Part shown: in pieces, positions 1 to 6,639 of the stretch
Layout: each line of letters begins with the position of its first letter
Numbering within the stretch: position 1 is the stretch's first letter
From: Nocardiopsis halophila DSM 44494
Lineage (GTDB): Bacteria; Actinomycetota; Actinomycetes; Streptosporangiales; Streptosporangiaceae
NCBI RefSeq assembly: GCF_000341245.1
Contig: NZ_ANAD01000196.1
Span: forward strand, 26,187 to 61,284
Direction: 5' to 3'
Length of the DNA stretch: 35,098 bases
Translations under genes and position numbers: made by a program
Notes under the pieces: model-generated
Databases searched by the model: none
Seen by the model: only the letters and a program-made list of their open reading frames with translations
What the model was told of the DNA's origin: nothing

Positions 1-435
1 CGCGTAACGGCGGTCCGGTGCGGGCGAGGAGAGCGCCCTGCCCTCTTGGACGGCCGCGCCCAGGGGCGCGGAGGAGGCCCCGGCGTCGAAGAAGTCCCCG
101 TTGAGCGCGGCGACGGTACTGCGGCCTTCGGGGACGGGGTGGGCGCCGGCCATGTCCGCCACCGGCGCGGTTCCCGCCACCGCGCCGCCGTCGATGTAGT
201 GGACCTGCACGCCCGCGTCCAGGTCCGCGGTGAGCAGGGAGAGGGCGTGGCCCGCCTGGCCCGGGGGCCGGTCCAGGGCGAGGTCGACGCCGGGGGCCAC
301 CGGGGCGGTGCGCGGTGCGTCGGGGGCCGGGGACGCTTGAGCGGCGGGAGCGGCGGCCATGAGCACGGCCACCGTGGAGACCGCCGCCGTCCGCACCCGC
401 GCCGCCCACCCACGAAGACTCTCCGTGATCACCAT
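1..435 (-). CDS. secreted phosphodiester glycosidase-like protein, N-terminal part
   Basis: The reading frame is open from an ATG at 435 to the window edge, so 145 residues are visible and the C-terminus is missing. The first ~34 residues look like a Sec signal peptide: arginines, a hydrophobic stretch, then an AAPAAQA-type cleavage site. The motif LNGDFFD near residues 113-119, followed by APLG and a G-R-A-L-S-S-P stretch, is the hallmark of the phosphodiester glycosidase (NAGPA) domain, which cleaves sugar-1-phosphodiesters. In actinobacteria such proteins are exported and often long. The start at 435 is preferred over the in-frame ATG at 360 because only it includes the complete signal peptide. 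The family call rests on one motif, and the catalytic half is not in the window. Confidence 0.7.
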   Translation of the reverse strand, partial: MVITESLRGWAARVRTAAVSTVAVLMAAAPAAQASPAPDAPRTAPVAPGVDLALDRPPGQAGHALSLLTADLDAGVQVHYIDGGAVAGTAPVADMAGAHPVPEGRSTVAALNGDFFDAGASSAPLGAAVQEGRALSSPAPDRRYA

Positions 436-566
436 TGCGCATAACGTACACGCCTGCGCGCGGTGGGCCCGGGAGCCCCGGCGGAACCGTTGGTACGTTC
501 GGCGCGTCCAGGGAGTCGGGGCACCGTGCCCCGGAACACGCCCTTCGGGAAGGGACGGGGTCACCC

Positions 567-1232
567 ATGCGCAGTCCTCTGTTCGAGCAGGCACGCGAGA
601 ACGACCAGCCGGGCATGTCGCTCCAGAATCCGAAGATGCTCAGAGTCCGGTTCGACGGGGAGTTCATCGCCCGCCAGGGCGCGATGGTCGCCTACCAGGG
701 CGACGTGGACTTCGCCTACAAGGGCTCGGGCGGCATGGGCCGGTTCCTCAAGAAGGCGTTCACCGGCGAGGGCGCGCCCCTGATGACGGTGAGCGGGCGG
801 GGCGACGTGTTCCTCGCCCGCGACGCCTGGGACGTGCACCTGATCGACCTCGAAGGCGACTCCCTCACCGTCAACGGGGAGAACGTGCTGGCCTTCGAGC
901 CCGGACTGAGCTGGGACATCCAGCGGGTGCAGGGGGCGGGCATGGCCGCCGGCGGGCTCTTCAACACCGTGTTCAGCGGGCACGGGCGCATCGCCGTCGC
1001 CTGCCACGGCTCGCCGGTGCTGCTCGACGTCGACCAGCCCACCTTCGCCGACACCGACGCCGCGGTGGCCTGGTCCACCTCGCTGACGACCGGGGTGCGG
1101 CGCACCGCCAAGGCGGGGGCGCTCATCGGGCGCGGCAGCGGCGAGGCCTTCCAGATCTCCTTCGAGGGGCGGGGCTTCGTCCTGGTGCAGGCCTCCGAAG
1201 GCGCGCCGGTGGCGCAACCGGCCTCGGGATGA
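567..1232 (+). CDS. AIM24 family protein
   Basis: This 221-residue protein matches the AIM24 (TIGR00266/DUF124) family, a compact double-stranded beta-helix fold of uncertain function in bacteria and named after a yeast mitochondrial biogenesis factor. Visible family features are an N-terminal LRVRFDGEFIARQGAMVAY strand pair, a glycine-rich RFLKKAFTGEG turn, alternating beta strands, and a C-terminal EAFQISFEGRGFVLVQ segment. No signal peptide or membrane segment is present, so it should be cytoplasmic. I chose the ATG at 567 because an A/G-rich ribosome-binding sequence (GGGACGGGG, 552-560) precedes it and the family begins here. A longer in-frame extension to 435 would overlap the divergent gene's start. 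It stands alone and is followed by a strong hairpin at 1239-1266. Confidence 0.85.
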   Translation: MRSPLFEQARENDQPGMSLQNPKMLRVRFDGEFIARQGAMVAYQGDVDFAYKGSGGMGRFLKKAFTGEGAPLMTVSGRGDVFLARDAWDVHLIDLEGDSLTVNGENVLAFEPGLSWDIQRVQGAGMAAGGLFNTVFSGHGRIAVACHGSPVLLDVDQPTFADTDAAVAWSTSLTTGVRRTAKAGALIGRGSGEAFQISFEGRGFVLVQASEGAPVAQPASG

Positions 1233-1238
1233 CCCCCG

Positions 1239-1266
1239 GCCGGGTGGCCGCATCCGGCCACCCGGC
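1239..1266 (+). terminator. rho-independent-type hairpin after the AIM24 gene
   Basis: GCCGGGTGGCCG and CGGCCACCCGGC form a perfect 12-bp stem around a CATC loop, beginning 7 bases after the stop codon. There is no T run, as is usual for actinobacterial terminators. Confidence 0.7.
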
Positions 1267-1317
1267 GCCGCCGGTCCGGGCACACGGCCCTGTCATCGCG
1301 GGTCCGGTGAGACGTCT

Positions 1318-1356
1318 GTTCAACGGTTGAACGGTTTTCGTCCCCGATCGTTGACC
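1318..1356 (+). promoter_or_regulatory. candidate dyad and -35 element upstream of the carboxypeptidase gene
   Basis: GTTCAA-CGG-TTGAAC is a perfect 6-3-6 dyad (1318-1332), and TTGACC at 1351-1356 resembles a -35 box. The best -10 match at 18-bp spacing is TCCAAT (1375-1380), which is weak. The dyad lies about 105 bp upstream of the carboxypeptidase start and may be an operator. No regulator is encoded nearby. Confidence 0.35.
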
Positions 1357-1436
1357 CCCGCGCGCGTGCGCACCTCCAATTGACGGGTGGACTCCGCCGA
1401 CGCATGTCCCCCACACCCGTCAGGAGGCCCCGCACC

Positions 1437-2741
1437 ATGCACGCACGCCGATCCCTCGCGGCGGCCGCAACGGCCGCCCTCCTGCTGACCACCGCCGCCG
1501 CCGGAACCGCGGCGGCCTCCCCCGCACCCGACTCCCCCGCACCCGCCTCGGCCGAGGCCCCCGGCCGGTACCTGGTCGCCGGGCCGGACACGGCCGAGGA
1601 GCGCACCGAGATCGCCGCCACCGGCGCCGCCGTGGACGAGGTGAACGAGGACAGCGTGGTCGTGACCGCCGCGCCCGGGCAGGCCGACGCGGTGGCCGGC
1701 CTCGGCCACGAGGTCACCCCGCTGCCCGGTCCCGGCCAGGACGGGCCCGGGGCGCTGGACTTCCCGCCCTCGGACTCGGACTACCACGACTACGCCGAGC
1801 TCACCGACGTCGTGGACAAGACCGTCGCCGACCACCCCGACATCGCGGCCAAGGTCAGCGTCGGCTCCTCCTACGAGGGGCGCGACCTGATGGCCGTCAA
1901 GATCACCTCCGACGTGGCCACCGACCACGACCGGCCCGAGGTGCTGTTCACCCACTCCCAGCACGCCCGTGAGCACCTGACCGTGGAGATGGCGGTCTAC
2001 CTGCTGGGCATGCTCACCGACGACTACGGGACGGACCCGCGGGTGACCGAGATGGTCGACACCCGCGAGATCTGGATCCTGCCCAACCTCAACCCGGACG
2101 GCTCCGAGCACGACATCTCCGACGGGTCCTACAAGAGCTGGCGCAAGAACCGCCAGCCCAACCAGGGCTCCTGGTCGGTGGGCACCGACCTGAACCGCAA
2201 CTGGGACTACAACTGGGGGTGCTGCGGCGGCTCCTCCTCGAGCCCGTCCTCGCAGACCTACCGGGGCGCCTCCCCCGAGGCGGCACCCGAGGTCCGGCAG
2301 GTGGCCGACTTCGTCCGCAGCCGCGTGGTCGGCGGCGAGCAGCAGATCACGGCCGCCATCGACTTCCACACCTACGGCGAGCTCATCCTCTGGCCCTACG
2401 GCTACACCTACGACGAGACCGGGCCCGGGATGAGCCGGGACGAGTACGACACCCATGCCGAGCTCGGCCGCCTCATGGCCGGATCGAACGGGTACACGCC
2501 GCAGCAGTCGAGCGACCTGTACATCACCGACGGGACGATCAACGACTGGCTCTGGGGCGAACAGCGGATCTTCAACTACACCTTCGAGATGTACCCCTCC
2601 AGCTACTGGGGAGGCGGGTTCTACCCCGGTGACGAGATCATCCCGCGCGAGACCTCCCGCAACCGCGAGGCGGTGCTGGACCTGCTCGGCTACGCCGACT
2701 GCCCGTACCGGGTGATCGACAAGGAAGACGAGTACTGCTGA
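1437..2741 (+). CDS. secreted M14 family zinc carboxypeptidase
   Basis: This 434-residue pre-pro-enzyme belongs to the M14A carboxypeptidase A/T group and removes C-terminal residues from extracellular peptides. Residues 1-28 form a signal peptide (MHARR, then an alanine-rich core). A propeptide of about 85 residues follows, then the catalytic domain. Zinc ligands are H176 and E179 in HAREH and H311 in DFHTYGE. The catalytic glutamate is E384 in FNYTFEMYP. Substrate-binding landmarks include NPDG, RKNRQPN and DLNRNWDYNWG. The domain ends near the C-terminus with no extra binding module, so its length is normal for a carboxypeptidase T-like enzyme. The ATG at 1437 follows CAGGAGG (1421-1427); upstream in-frame ATGs would ruin the signal peptide. 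The gene is monocistronic, closed by a strong bidirectional terminator. Confidence 0.95.
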   Translation: MHARRSLAAAATAALLLTTAAAGTAAASPAPDSPAPASAEAPGRYLVAGPDTAEERTEIAATGAAVDEVNEDSVVVTAAPGQADAVAGLGHEVTPLPGPGQDGPGALDFPPSDSDYHDYAELTDVVDKTVADHPDIAAKVSVGSSYEGRDLMAVKITSDVATDHDRPEVLFTHSQHAREHLTVEMAVYLLGMLTDDYGTDPRVTEMVDTREIWILPNLNPDGSEHDISDGSYKSWRKNRQPNQGSWSVGTDLNRNWDYNWGCCGGSSSSPSSQTYRGASPEAAPEVRQVADFVRSRVVGGEQQITAAIDFHTYGELILWPYGYTYDETGPGMSRDEYDTHAELGRLMAGSNGYTPQQSSDLYITDGTINDWLWGEQRIFNYTFEMYPSSYWGGGFYPGDEIIPRETSRNREAVLDLLGYADCPYRVIDKEDEYC

Positions 2742-2744
2742 CCT

Positions 2745-2811
2745 GAGACCGTTCCCCTCAAGGGGGTGTTCCGCTCCTTCTTCCCCCTCGGGAGCGGAAC
2801 ACCCCGGTCTC
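2745..2811. terminator. bidirectional terminator between convergent genes
   Basis: GGGGTGTTCCGCTCC (2763-2777) pairs perfectly over 15 bp with GGAGCGGAACACCCC (2791-2805). An outer GAGACC (2745-2750) / GGTCTC (2806-2811) pair extends the structure. It sits between two tail-to-tail genes and can serve both. Confidence 0.9.
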
Positions 2812-2832
2812 ATGTCCGGCTCCTCGCGGCCG

Positions 2833-4056
2833 TCAGCAGGAGTTGTCGGCGCTGCCGTCCCAGGTGATGTTCCGCAGAACGGTGTTGACCGCGCACGGCC
2901 TCTCGTTGAACGCGGTGTCCCGGAGGGTCAGGTTCTCGAACGTGACGTCCGAGGTGTTGGCGAACTCGCTCCGGGCCGCGATCCGGATGTCCCCCGGCCC
3001 CGCGATGGTGCCGCCTTCAGTGCCGACGGTGACGTTGTGGCAGTTCTCGATCAAGGCCGCGTTGCTTCCAGTGTCCGCGATGTCCACGCGCTCGATCACG
3101 GCGCCTCCGCTCTCGGACACGCAGAACAGACCTCTGCCGCCCCCGCGCGCGCGGACCTCGCCCACACGGATGTTGGCCGGGTAGCCGCCGTCGAGGAGAC
3201 CGTTGCGGTTGGCCATCCGGAAGGCGGCGTAACCGGTGCCCGTCCCGGCCCCTTCGGCGTCGACCCGGTCGACCGAGGCGTTGACCGTGTCGTTGAGCAG
3301 GAGGCCGGAGTACCCGGTGTTCCGCGCGGTCACGGTGCCGATGTCGATGCCGTCGACGCCGTAGGTCTCCACGCCGTGGTTGTCGGTGCCGGAGACGCGG
3401 ACGTCGTCGATGGAGATGTCGCGGGCCTCGCGCACCGAGTCGTCGTCGCGGCTGTCGATGCGCATCCCCAGGCCGCTGGAGAGGTGCAGGCCGACCTGGC
3501 CGAAGTGCACGTTCTGCGACGTGCGGACCCACACGCCGAAGTAGGGGGTCCCTGTCACGGACAGGTGGGGGACGGAGACGTCCCGGGCGTGCCGGATGCG
3601 CACGGCGGCGTTGTTCCCGGTCGGGGTGCCGCTCACGTCGATGGTGCCGCAGACCTCCAGGGAGGTGTGGCTGGGCAGGTCGAGGGAGGCGTCGGCGGGG
3701 ATGCTGCCGGAGCCGCGGACCACGACGCCCTGCTGCTCCGTGCGGCCGGGGTCGAGGCTGTCCACGGCGGCGCGCATGGCCTCCAGCATGGCGCCGCCCT
3801 GGTAGACGACGTCGCCGCCGTTGCGGGACGTCCAGGTGTCGCCGTCGCGGACGGCCTCGGCGTGGAAGCCGCCGTCACCGCACGCGGCGGCGGGGGCGGC
3901 GGACGCCTCTCCCGCACCGGGGAGCGGGGCGGCGGCGAGGGCCGTCCCGGTGCCGATGGCCGCGGCGGCCGCGGCCAGGACGAGGGCTCCGCGCCGGGGA
4001 CGGCGCAGGGCTCGGGGCCGGCGCCGTCGGTCGTGGGGGTGCTCGGTGGAACGCAT
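2833..4056 (-). CDS. secreted right-handed parallel beta-helix protein, possible polysaccharide lyase or hydrolase
   Basis: The protein has 407 residues. It opens with a long basic signal sequence (residues 1 to ~50, many arginines then an alanine core), possibly a Tat substrate by charge but without a clean twin-arginine consensus. The mature part starts near the CGDGG motif. From about residue 110 it shows repeated short strand-turn units (NNAAVRIRHARDVSVPHLSV, NVHFGQV, ARDISIDDVRVSG, NASVDRVDAEG), the pattern of a right-handed parallel beta-helix as in pectate lyases and GH28. I see no diagnostic catalytic motif, so substrate and reaction are unknown. The C-terminus has two cysteines that could close a disulfide. 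The ATG at 4056 follows AGGAGG (rc of 4062-4069). A LacI-type dyad fills its promoter spacer, which fits carbohydrate-regulated expression. Confidence 0.8.
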   Translation of the reverse strand: MRSTEHPHDRRRRPRALRRPRRGALVLAAAAAAIGTGTALAAAPLPGAGEASAAPAAACGDGGFHAEAVRDGDTWTSRNGGDVVYQGGAMLEAMRAAVDSLDPGRTEQQGVVVRGSGSIPADASLDLPSHTSLEVCGTIDVSGTPTGNNAAVRIRHARDVSVPHLSVTGTPYFGVWVRTSQNVHFGQVGLHLSSGLGMRIDSRDDDSVREARDISIDDVRVSGTDNHGVETYGVDGIDIGTVTARNTGYSGLLLNDTVNASVDRVDAEGAGTGTGYAAFRMANRNGLLDGGYPANIRVGEVRARGGGRGLFCVSESGGAVIERVDIADTGSNAALIENCHNVTVGTEGGTIAGPGDIRIAARSEFANTSDVTFENLTLRDTAFNERPCAVNTVLRNITWDGSADNSC

Positions 4057-4114
4057 GGTCGGTCCTCCTGAGAGCGGGCGGGGTGGAATCGCTCCCACCT
4101 CCGGGGGAGGACGG

Positions 4115-4143
4115 AAGCTAGCACGGAAAGCGCCTTCCCAAAA
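4115..4143 (-). promoter_or_regulatory. promoter with LacI-type operator in the spacer
   Basis: On the minus strand TTTTGG (4143-4138) and TAGCTT (4120-4115) are 17 bp apart and resemble -35 and -10 boxes. The spacer holds GGAAGGCGCTTTCC (4125-4138), one mismatched pair away from a perfect LacI-family palindrome with a central GCGC. It lies about 70 bp upstream of the beta-helix gene start. The cognate regulator is unknown; the LacI genes at 22971 and 33356 are candidates. Confidence 0.5.
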
Positions 4144-4220
4144 GGGCCGCGGCGGCGACCTCGGACGGGGCGGCGGGGACGGCGGAAGGGACGGGGCGCC
4201 CGGGGGTAGGGTTCGGGCAC

Positions 4221-4532
4221 ATGCGGGACGCCGAGGCCCCTCTGTCGCTCTTCCCCGACACGGGGGCGGACCACCTGGCCGCCCGCCTGCACGGCAGGCG
4301 CTCGGCCCTCGTCGGCGTGAACGCCACCGTGGGCGGCTCGGACGTGGTCCACGCCCTGGAGGACCTGCACCGCCTCGGCGTCCTGGTCGCGGTCCCCGCC
4401 TGCGGGGCCGCCCCCGACCCGATGCGGCTGCGGCGCAGCACCGCCCCGGTCACCTGCCGCCGCTGCCTCCGCCTCCAGGGCCCCCTACGCGTCCCCGAGG
4501 GCCAACTCCCGATCCCCGGCCTGCCCCTGTGA
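4221..4532 (+). CDS. small hypothetical protein with a CxxC pair
   Basis: This 103-residue protein is not recognised. Coding is supported by strong G/C preference at third codon positions across its length. The N-terminal ~70 residues look globular and helical (ADHLAARLHGRRSALVGVNA, DVVHALEDLHRLGVLVAVPA). The C-terminal part is basic and carries VTCRRCLRL, a single CxxC knuckle that could bind metal together with C60 (in PACG) or in a dimer. No signal peptide or membrane helix is seen. There is no Shine-Dalgarno sequence. Instead TAGGGT (4207-4212) lies 8 bases before the ATG, the spacing expected of a leaderless actinobacterial mRNA. Confidence 0.7.
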   Translation: MRDAEAPLSLFPDTGADHLAARLHGRRSALVGVNATVGGSDVVHALEDLHRLGVLVAVPACGAAPDPMRLRRSTAPVTCRRCLRLQGPLRVPEGQLPIPGLPL

Positions 4533-4537
4533 GGGCT

Positions 4538-4649
4538 CGGACCCCGGTGATGTTCCCCGACACCGGAGGGCGCAACGAACAGGCACTCTTTTCTTCCCTG
4601 CCCTACAGGCCTCAGAGCCCATGGCTCTCCAGAGCAACACCGGGGTCCG
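4538..4649. repeat. nested inverted repeats upstream of the WD40 gene
   Basis: CGGACCCCGGTG (4538-4549) is repeated in perfect inversion as CACCGGGGTCCG (4638-4649). Inside lies a second hairpin, AGAGCC-CAT-GGCTCT (4614-4628). A pyrimidine-rich stretch (4577-4600) sits between them. The element starts 6 bases after the small CxxC gene and could be a terminator, a structured leader or RNA, or a decayed element boundary. The 222-bp gap 4533-4754 holds no convincing gene. Two tiny frames occur there: 35 codons at 4621-4728 and 7 codons at 4725-4748. Confidence 0.5.
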
Positions 4650-4754
4650 GGCGGGTGCGAACAGTGATGCCGACTCTCGCAGGGCACACGGTCAGTGTGA
4701 ACTCGGAGCGAGGGGCGATCCACCATGACGGGCAAGGAAGGCAGGTGACAGTTC

Positions 4755-6134
4755 GTGGTCCCCGAAGACGACCGAGAAGCGGACCCGGCGCCGCCCTCAG
4801 AAGTGAATGCCTGGATCAGCGACCGAGCGCAGATCACGGGTACCAGCTTGCAGGCAGGAAACATCCATGGCGGTGTCCATGTCCATCCTCCTGCCGATTC
4901 GGCACCTCCTCGTACCTCTGCAGGAGAGGAGTCGGACGTCGTGATCCGAGTACGCAGAGGTGAGGAGGTCATCGAGTTCATCGACCCCGAGTTGGCACGG
5001 TCCTGGATGGCTGGGGAAATCGGGGGGCATCCTCGTCTCTCGGCTGAGAGGCCGACGCTCGCCCCTTCTCGTCCGGAGGGCCTGTCCTCGAGCCTGAGCG
5101 AACAGTCGGCGAAGACGGGCGCCGAGCACCCGCTTCCAGGCGCCTTGGGTGCTCCATTCGCCGGACACGGAGGGACCATCACGAGCCTCGCGTTCTCCTC
5201 AGAGGGGCGGCTGCTGGCAACTTCGAGTGAAGACGCCACGGTGCGCCTGTGGAACCCTGCGGACGGCGCCCAGGTGGGAAAGGAGTTAGCCGGTCACGAG
5301 GACGGGGTTCGAGGTGCGGCATTCTCTCCGGACCGATCGCAGATCGCGACCGCAAGCAGAGACCAATCAGTACGGGTCTGGTCCACGCGGACGTCCGAGG
5401 AGATCAGGGAGCCGCTACGCGGACACCAGGGCGCGGTCTGGGACATCGCCTTCTGTCCCCATCGGCCCTTGCTTGCGACAGCTGGGACGGACGGCACCGT
5501 CCGCGTTTGGGACCTGCTCGCTCGTACACCGGCCTTCTTAGTTCTCACCGGTCATTCGTCCGGGGTGGAGGCCGTCGCCTTCTCTGGAGACGGGCGGGTA
5601 CTGGCCAGCGGCGGCTCGGATCGTACGGTTCGGCTCTGGGATCCGAGCACCGGCGCTCAGCTCCGCGCCCCGCTGACAGGACATGAAGGCCCCGTCCGTT
5701 CCATCGCGTTCTCACCGGATGGCCGACTTATTGCGACTGGCGGGTGGGAGGGGACCGTGCGCCTGTGGGACTCGGTCACCGGCGCAGCCGTGTCCCCGCC
5801 TCTGGAAGGGCACGACAACGCCGTGAGAGGCGTCACCTTCTCGCCTGACGGAGCCATACTCGCGAGTGCGAGCATGGACCGCACGATACGCCTCTGGAGC
5901 CCGGAGACCGGCACCCCCATAGGGGCACCGATGGGCCAAGACAGCGATTCGGTCCGGACGGTCGCGTTCTCGCCGGCGGGAGGTGTCCTGGCGAGTGCGA
6001 CCGGGAGAGGAGTCCGCTTCTGGCAGGTTCCACCATCAGGTGGGCGCGCTGCGCACGGCATCGAGGCGCTCCTTGAAGCCCATAGGTCTGCTCCAGCACC
6101 GAGAGCCACCCGTACTTCGTCGGTGCGACGCTGA
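4755..6134 (+). CDS. WD40 seven-bladed propeller protein with N-terminal RHIM-like motif
   Basis: The 459-residue protein has three parts. Residues 27-44 read ITGTSLQAGNIHGGVHVH, a Q-A-G-x-I-x-G-G-V core like the RHIM-type amyloid signalling motifs placed at the N-termini of actinobacterial NLR/STAND-related proteins. Residues ~60-130 are a polar linker. From ~residue 134 there are exactly seven WD40 repeats, each with a GH dipeptide, an FSPDG-like turn and an ending such as VRLWDP (the seventh is VRFWQV), enough for one closed beta-propeller scaffold. No enzymatic domain is present. The GTG start at 4755 follows AAGGAAGG (4734-4741). Base composition and codon use are visibly less GC-rich than the neighbours, and the gene ends 56 bases from the 3' end of tRNA-Phe, suggesting transfer. 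Likely role, by inference: an adaptor assembled through the amyloid motif. Confidence 0.85.
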   Translation: MVPEDDREADPAPPSEVNAWISDRAQITGTSLQAGNIHGGVHVHPPADSAPPRTSAGEESDVVIRVRRGEEVIEFIDPELARSWMAGEIGGHPRLSAERPTLAPSRPEGLSSSLSEQSAKTGAEHPLPGALGAPFAGHGGTITSLAFSSEGRLLATSSEDATVRLWNPADGAQVGKELAGHEDGVRGAAFSPDRSQIATASRDQSVRVWSTRTSEEIREPLRGHQGAVWDIAFCPHRPLLATAGTDGTVRVWDLLARTPAFLVLTGHSSGVEAVAFSGDGRVLASGGSDRTVRLWDPSTGAQLRAPLTGHEGPVRSIAFSPDGRLIATGGWEGTVRLWDSVTGAAVSPPLEGHDNAVRGVTFSPDGAILASASMDRTIRLWSPETGTPIGAPMGQDSDSVRTVAFSPAGGVLASATGRGVRFWQVPPSGGRAAHGIEALLEAHRSAPAPRATRTSSVRR

Positions 6135-6142
6135 CGCCAAAA

Positions 6143-6171
6143 AAGCCCGGGGCCTGAACGGCTCCGGGCTT
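6143..6171. terminator. terminator shared by the tRNA operon and the WD40 gene
   Basis: AAGCCCGGgGCC and GGCtCCGGGCTT pair around a TGAAC loop, with one internal mismatch. Read on the minus strand it is followed by six T residues, a textbook intrinsic terminator for the tRNA cluster. On the plus strand it ends in CTTCTT and can stop WD40 transcription. Confidence 0.9.
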
Positions 6172-6190
6172 CTTCGCTGGTGGATCGAGG

Positions 6191-6264
6191 TGGCCAGGGA
6201 CGGGGTCGAACCGCCGACCTTCCGCTTTTCAGGCGGACGCTCGTACCAACTGAGCTACCTGGCC
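6191..6264 (-). tRNA. tRNA-Phe (GAA)
   Basis: The minus strand folds into a full cloverleaf. The acceptor GGCCAGG pairs with CCTGGCC, the anticodon loop CTGAAAA lies between TCCGC and GCGGA and gives anticodon GAA, and the T arm has GGTTCGA. The discriminator is A and CCA is not encoded. It is the last gene of the Glu-Asp-Phe cluster and its 3' end faces the atypical WD40 gene. Confidence 0.96.
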
Positions 6265-6284
6265 CCCGCCACTCTCGTGGCGCG

Positions 6285-6359
6285 CGGTCCTGACGGGATT
6301 TGAACCCGCGGCCTCCACCTTGACAGGGTGGCGAGCACTCCTAACTGCTCCACAGGACC
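6285..6359 (-). tRNA. tRNA-Asp (GTC)
   Basis: The acceptor GGTCCTG pairs with CAGGACC. The anticodon loop CTGTCAA between CCACC and GGTGG gives anticodon GTC. The T arm has GGTTCAA, and the discriminator is G, as expected for tRNA-Asp. It lies 20 bp from tRNA-Phe. Confidence 0.96.
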
Positions 6360-6446
6360 TTGTATCCAGTTGTCGCGGCCGCCTCAGCGGCCGCTCTCCG
6401 TGTCTCTTATTGTGCCAGACCTTCAGCACTGCTTCGACCGGAGCCG

Positions 6447-6519
6447 TACCCCCAACCGGATTCGAACCGGCGTTACCGCCTTGAAAGGGCGGCGTCCTAG
6501 GCCACTAGACGATGGGGGC
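6447..6519 (-). tRNA. tRNA-Glu (TTC)
   Basis: The acceptor GCCCCCA pairs with TGGGGGT, including the G1-U72 pair seen in actinobacterial tRNA-Glu. The anticodon loop CTTTCAA between CCGCC and GGCGG gives TTC, and the discriminator is A. It is first in the cluster. Between it and tRNA-Asp lies an 8-bp hairpin made of two NotI palindromes (6375-6394), possibly a processing structure. Confidence 0.96.
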
Positions 6520-6639
6520 CTCGACGACGAACGAGGTCGCCAACCGCCCGCGTCGCCTGTCGTCGGGGACGCGTCAAGCATAGGGGAGATTCACCCCCAG
6601 TGCCAAAGCGTTTCATCCGCCCCGCCCTCCGGGGCCCTT

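Noticed and set aside
1320-2813. Long open frame on the minus strand opposite the carboxypeptidase gene
   Set aside because: It is the antisense frame of a clear M14 enzyme, consists of low-complexity Val/Gly/Asp/Arg sequence and has no recognisable domain. High GC creates such shadow frames.
4118-5239. Minus-strand frame across the CxxC gene and the start of the WD40 gene
   Set aside because: It has mixed composition and no domain, and it conflicts with two plus-strand genes that have coding bias or clear repeats.
6375-6394. Two adjacent NotI palindromes between tRNA-Glu and tRNA-Asp as a possible recombination site
   Set aside because: They simply form an 8-bp hairpin with a 4-base loop between tRNAs, most easily explained as a processing or attenuation structure; nothing else points to recombination.
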